Under the pieces are notes generated by a model. It had not been told where the DNA came from. It was given only the letters and a program-made list of their open reading frames with translations, and made no database searches. Positions 61,606 to 64,000 of a DNA stretch of 64,000 nucleotides are shown one piece after another. Both the position numbers and the translations under genes were made by a program. Source of the DNA: an uncultured Prevotella sp. GTDB taxonomy: Bacteria > Bacteroidota > Bacteroidia > Bacteroidales > Bacteroidaceae. Location: the NCBI GenBank assembly GCA_902464615.1, contig CABQKA010000008.1, positions 23,817 to 87,816 of the forward strand. Direction: 5' to 3'. Position 1 is the stretch's first letter, and every line of letters starts with the position of its first letter.

Positions 61606-61694
61606 CGACGGCGGAAGTAACCGCACAGGCGGCCCGGCAAGGCGGCCCGGCACGCGGAAGCTCCTTCCTTTCACCCCGACAAACATTTTCTCCC

Positions 61695-63320
61695 ATGACC
61701 TACCCCACATACCGCAGACCCTTCAGTCCGGAAAATATTGATTTCCTCCGGGCAAACGAAGTTTTCGTTTTCGGCAGCAACCTCCAGGGCCGGCACGGCG
61801 GGGGAGCAGCCCGCCTGGCCTACCGGAAATTCGGCGCCATGTGGGGCCAGGGCGTAGGCTGGTTTGGGCAGACTTACGCCATCCCGACCATGCACGGCGG
61901 CGTCGAGGCCATACGTCCCTATGTGGACCAGTTCATCGCTTTCGCACGCGCCCACGGGGAACTGACGTTTCTCATGACGCGCATCGGGTGCGGCATTGCC
62001 GGTTTCCGCGACGAGGAAATGGCGCCGCTCTTCGCCGCCGCGCTCGCCTTGCCCAACGTACTGCTGCCCGAACCGTTCGTCCGCTGCCTGGAACAGGCGG
62101 AAGCCGACAAGGAAACAAGCAAGGCCGCCTGCCGTCCGCACGGCATGGCGGCAGGCAAAGGCGGCACTTTTGAAGAGCGGTTTACGGGCTGCCTGCTGGG
62201 CGGCGCGGCGGGCGACGCACTGGGCTACGCCGTTGAATTTGACCGCTGGCCGGCCATCGAGGCCCAATACGGACCGGAAGGCATCGTGCACTTCGCGCCC
62301 GACGCACAAGGCAGGGCGGAAATCTCGGACGACACCCAGATGACACTCTTCACGGCCAACGGGCTACTGGCTGCCGAGGCGCACGGGGTGGAAGAAGGCG
62401 ACACGGAGCGCTGGGCGGGATTTGTGGAAGCGGCCTACCTGGAATGGCTGCAAACGCAGACCGGACAGCGCGACCCGGACGAGGCGGAACGCCTATGCTG
62501 GATACGCGACATCCCGGCACTGAACCAGCGCCGGGGGCCGGGATTGACGTGCCTGTCGGCCCTGACGCGGACGAGCCGGAACATGCCGGTGAGAAACGAC
62601 AGTTGCGGTTGCGGCGGCGTGATGCGCATGGCGCCGGTAGGCCTGTTCTTCGCGCGGCGGGCGCGCATGGCCGGCCAACAGCCCGACTGGGCGGCGCTGC
62701 TCCACGTGGCCGCCGAATGTGCGCGCTGTACGCACCAGCATCCACAGGGCTATCTGCCGGCGGCCCTGCTGGCTTATGTCGTGGCCCGGCTCGCCTTGGC
62801 GGAGCAAAAAGCGGTGGAGAAGGGACTGGAAGACTTCGTCGAAGCGGGGCTGCAGGAGATGGCGGCGGCATTTCCCGGACAACGGGCCGACGTGCATGAA
62901 TTGCGCCGTCTGCTGCACTACGCCGAAGAGCTGGCACAAAACGGCGGGCCGGACCGGACGAACATCGGCCGGCTGGGCGAAGGATGGGTGGGACACGAAG
63001 CACTGGCCATCGCGCTCTACTGCACCTGCCGGCACCGCGACGACTTCGGACTGGCCATACGCGCGGCGGTAAACCACAGCGGCGACAGTGACTCGACCGG
63101 AGCCATAACGGGCAATTTGATGGGCGCCATGTGGGGACTGCAAGCCATCCCGGCCGACTACCTGCAGCGACTGGAACTGCGCGGCGTCATCGAAGAAATG
63201 GCGCGCGACCTCTGCGCCGGGCCGGCCGACACTCCGGACCGCACGACGCAAGAATTGGACCGCTGGATACGAAAATACCGCTACGGACGGGCGGAACAGC
63301 CACACAAAGCGGACTATTAA
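61695..63320 (+). CDS. Fusion of a macro-like (A1S_2505-type) domain and ADP-ribosylglycohydrolase
   Basis: 541 residues with two unrelated parts. Residues 1-135 match a phage-associated, macro-like domain: NEVFVFGSNLQGRHGGGAARLAYRKFGAMWGQGVGWFGQTYAIPTMHGG, then TRIGCGIAGFRDEEM. After a short linker, residues about 157-541 form an ADP-ribosylglycohydrolase (DraG/ARH) domain: FTGCLLGGAAGDALGYAVEF, metal-binding ISDDTQMTLFT, and NHSGDSDSTGAITGNLMGAMWG at the end. The second domain should remove ADP-ribose from an arginine, nucleotide or metabolite; the first may bind ADP-ribose or a related ligand. No ADP-ribosyltransferase is visible in the window. The T5orf172 gene follows 22 bp later. Confidence 0.85.
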   Translation: MTYPTYRRPFSPENIDFLRANEVFVFGSNLQGRHGGGAARLAYRKFGAMWGQGVGWFGQTYAIPTMHGGVEAIRPYVDQFIAFARAHGELTFLMTRIGCGIAGFRDEEMAPLFAAALALPNVLLPEPFVRCLEQAEADKETSKAACRPHGMAAGKGGTFEERFTGCLLGGAAGDALGYAVEFDRWPAIEAQYGPEGIVHFAPDAQGRAEISDDTQMTLFTANGLLAAEAHGVEEGDTERWAGFVEAAYLEWLQTQTGQRDPDEAERLCWIRDIPALNQRRGPGLTCLSALTRTSRNMPVRNDSCGCGGVMRMAPVGLFFARRARMAGQQPDWAALLHVAAECARCTHQHPQGYLPAALLAYVVARLALAEQKAVEKGLEDFVEAGLQEMAAAFPGQRADVHELRRLLHYAEELAQNGGPDRTNIGRLGEGWVGHEALAIALYCTCRHRDDFGLAIRAAVNHSGDSDSTGAITGNLMGAMWGLQAIPADYLQRLELRGVIEEMARDLCAGPADTPDRTTQELDRWIRKYRYGRAEQPHKADY

Positions 63321-63342
63321 TGACAGGAAACAGCAGAGTACT

Positions 63343-63678
63343 ATGGAAAAAGACAGAGCTGGTTACGTTTACATCCTGACCAACCCCAGCTTCCGGGAAG
63401 ACTGGGTTAAGATAGGCAAAAGCTCAAGGCCGGTCGACGTAAGGAGTAAAGAGCTGGACAACACGGCAGTACCGCTCCCTTCCGAGATTTACGCAACGCT
63501 CAAAACCTCGAAATATGCGATGGTGGAGAAACAAATACACAAACAGATAGACCGCCTGACGGATTTGCGCAGATGCCTTGTCTACGCTGCGAGAGTTTAT
63601 TTGTTGAGCCGGTGTCAGCCAACAGCACACACGCTTTGTCAGAAAGCGAAAAACAAAAATCCGAACGCGTTGCACTAA
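63343..63678 (+). CDS. T5orf172 (GIY-YIG-like) domain protein, C-terminus disrupted
   Basis: 111 residues as read. Residues 1-74 match the T5orf172/MUG113 domain, a GIY-YIG-type nuclease fold: AGYVYILTNPSFREDWVKIGKSSRPVDVRSKELDNTAVPLPSEIYATLKTSKYAMVEKQIHKQIDRLTDLR. After LTDLR the family normally continues to a NREFF motif and a further domain of about 150 residues; here the frame runs into unrelated Cys/Ala-rich sequence (RCLVYAARVY). An R-E-F codon run lies in the +1 frame at 63590-63598, which suggests a frameshift or rearrangement near 63567. It is probably a pseudogene. It is co-directional with the macro-ARH fusion. Confidence 0.7.
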   Translation: MEKDRAGYVYILTNPSFREDWVKIGKSSRPVDVRSKELDNTAVPLPSEIYATLKTSKYAMVEKQIHKQIDRLTDLRRCLVYAARVYLLSRCQPTAHTLCQKAKNKNPNALH

Positions 63679-64000
63679 ATCTGCAATTGAAAAAGTACAC
63701 TGACGGGAATTTCGACGGAGAAGAAAACGGGCGTAGGGCTGCGGCAGTGCGACCATCCAGATGGGGCATCCGACACCCGCATAGCGGCATGGCAGGTGCG
63801 CTTTGCCTCTCCCCTCGCGCTCCTACGGCGATAGGCAAAGGCCCCAGATATCCAAACACCGCCACCGCGCACGGAAAAGTCGCCAGCACCGCCGCTGGCT
63901 GCCCGTGCCGCATCAGATACACAAAAAAACCGTTCCCCGGGAAGGAGGTCTTCCTTCGGGGAACGGTCTGCATAAAATCGGCGGCCGCCTGCTCTCCCAC
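63679..64000. other. Right-edge region without a supported gene
   Basis: No convincing gene. Another frame stays open on the plus strand from about 63600 to the edge, but it has no family similarity that I recognise. A minus-strand terminator lies at 63923-63967. Confidence 0.5.
63923..63967 (-). terminator. Minus-strand terminator for a gene beyond the right edge
   Basis: ACCGTTCCCCG (63929-63939) pairs with CGGGGAACGGT (63957-63967), with an inner AAGGA/TCCTT. The A-run at 63923-63929 becomes T7 on the minus strand, so it should end a leftward gene starting outside the window. Confidence 0.8.

Noticed and set aside
63500..64000. Minus-strand frame at the right edge starting with GTG
   Set aside because: It crosses a strong minus-strand terminator (63923-63967) and the antisense of the T5orf172 gene; no domain seen.
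63600..64000. Plus-strand open frame continuing past the T5orf172 stop to the edge
   Set aside because: It lacks a start codon in good context and any family match; kept only as a possible remnant.

Overview
The window is a stretch of a GC-rich Bacteroidales chromosome, most like a gut Bacteroidaceae/Prevotellaceae-type anaerobe; the genus cannot be fixed from this sequence. The evidence is a set of -7 promoter elements of the Bacteroidetes type (TAnnTTTG, several with a TTG/TTTG about 20 bp upstream), a SusB-like GH97 enzyme, a BamA/Skp/UppS envelope cluster of Bacteroides type, pyruvate:ferredoxin oxidoreductase, formate-THF ligase, and many signal-peptide or lipobox proteins. No rRNA, tRNA, CRISPR array, IS element or integrase was seen.

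Layout. 1-10.4 kb is an accessory region: an edge-truncated GNAT acetyltransferase, two GH97 glycosidases of opposite predicted mechanism, four small secreted or lipoprotein paralogues with Big_7-like Ig domains plus a possible remnant of a fifth, and an XRE regulator divergent from a YidD-domain gene that carries a frameshift. 10.5-19.1 kb is a core block: rimP-nusA-infB-cvpA-sufB, then hflX. 19.3-34.1 kb is mostly minus strand: hydrolase, nifJ, a degenerate P-loop ATPase, a WaaP-like kinase, a phosphodiesterase-TonB receptor pair, and fhs with a CNNM/CorC protein. 34.3-43.6 kb is the envelope block: omega-amidase, DUF6242 lipoprotein, DUF6089 barrel, uppS, bamA, two Skp/OmpH chaperones and dacB. 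43.7-64 kb holds a GH89 enzyme, an aroA-led operon containing an ABC permease and a PorW/SprE-like TPR lipoprotein, a GH95-like enzyme, lipoproteins, parC, a GH3 beta-glucosidase, and at the right edge a macro-like/ADP-ribosylglycohydrolase fusion followed by a damaged T5orf172 gene.

Themes. Glycan breakdown (two GH97, GH89, GH3, GH95-like) fits a polysaccharide or host-glycan forager. BamA, the two Skp-like chaperones, UppS and DacB together cover outer-membrane assembly and cell-wall synthesis.

The most unusual structure is not a gene. Eight intergenic loci carry arrays of a 17-bp palindrome (about ACGGGSCTWAGSCCCGT) repeated at exactly 21-bp intervals, two or three units each. Every array lies downstream of a stop codon in a gap between co-directional genes.
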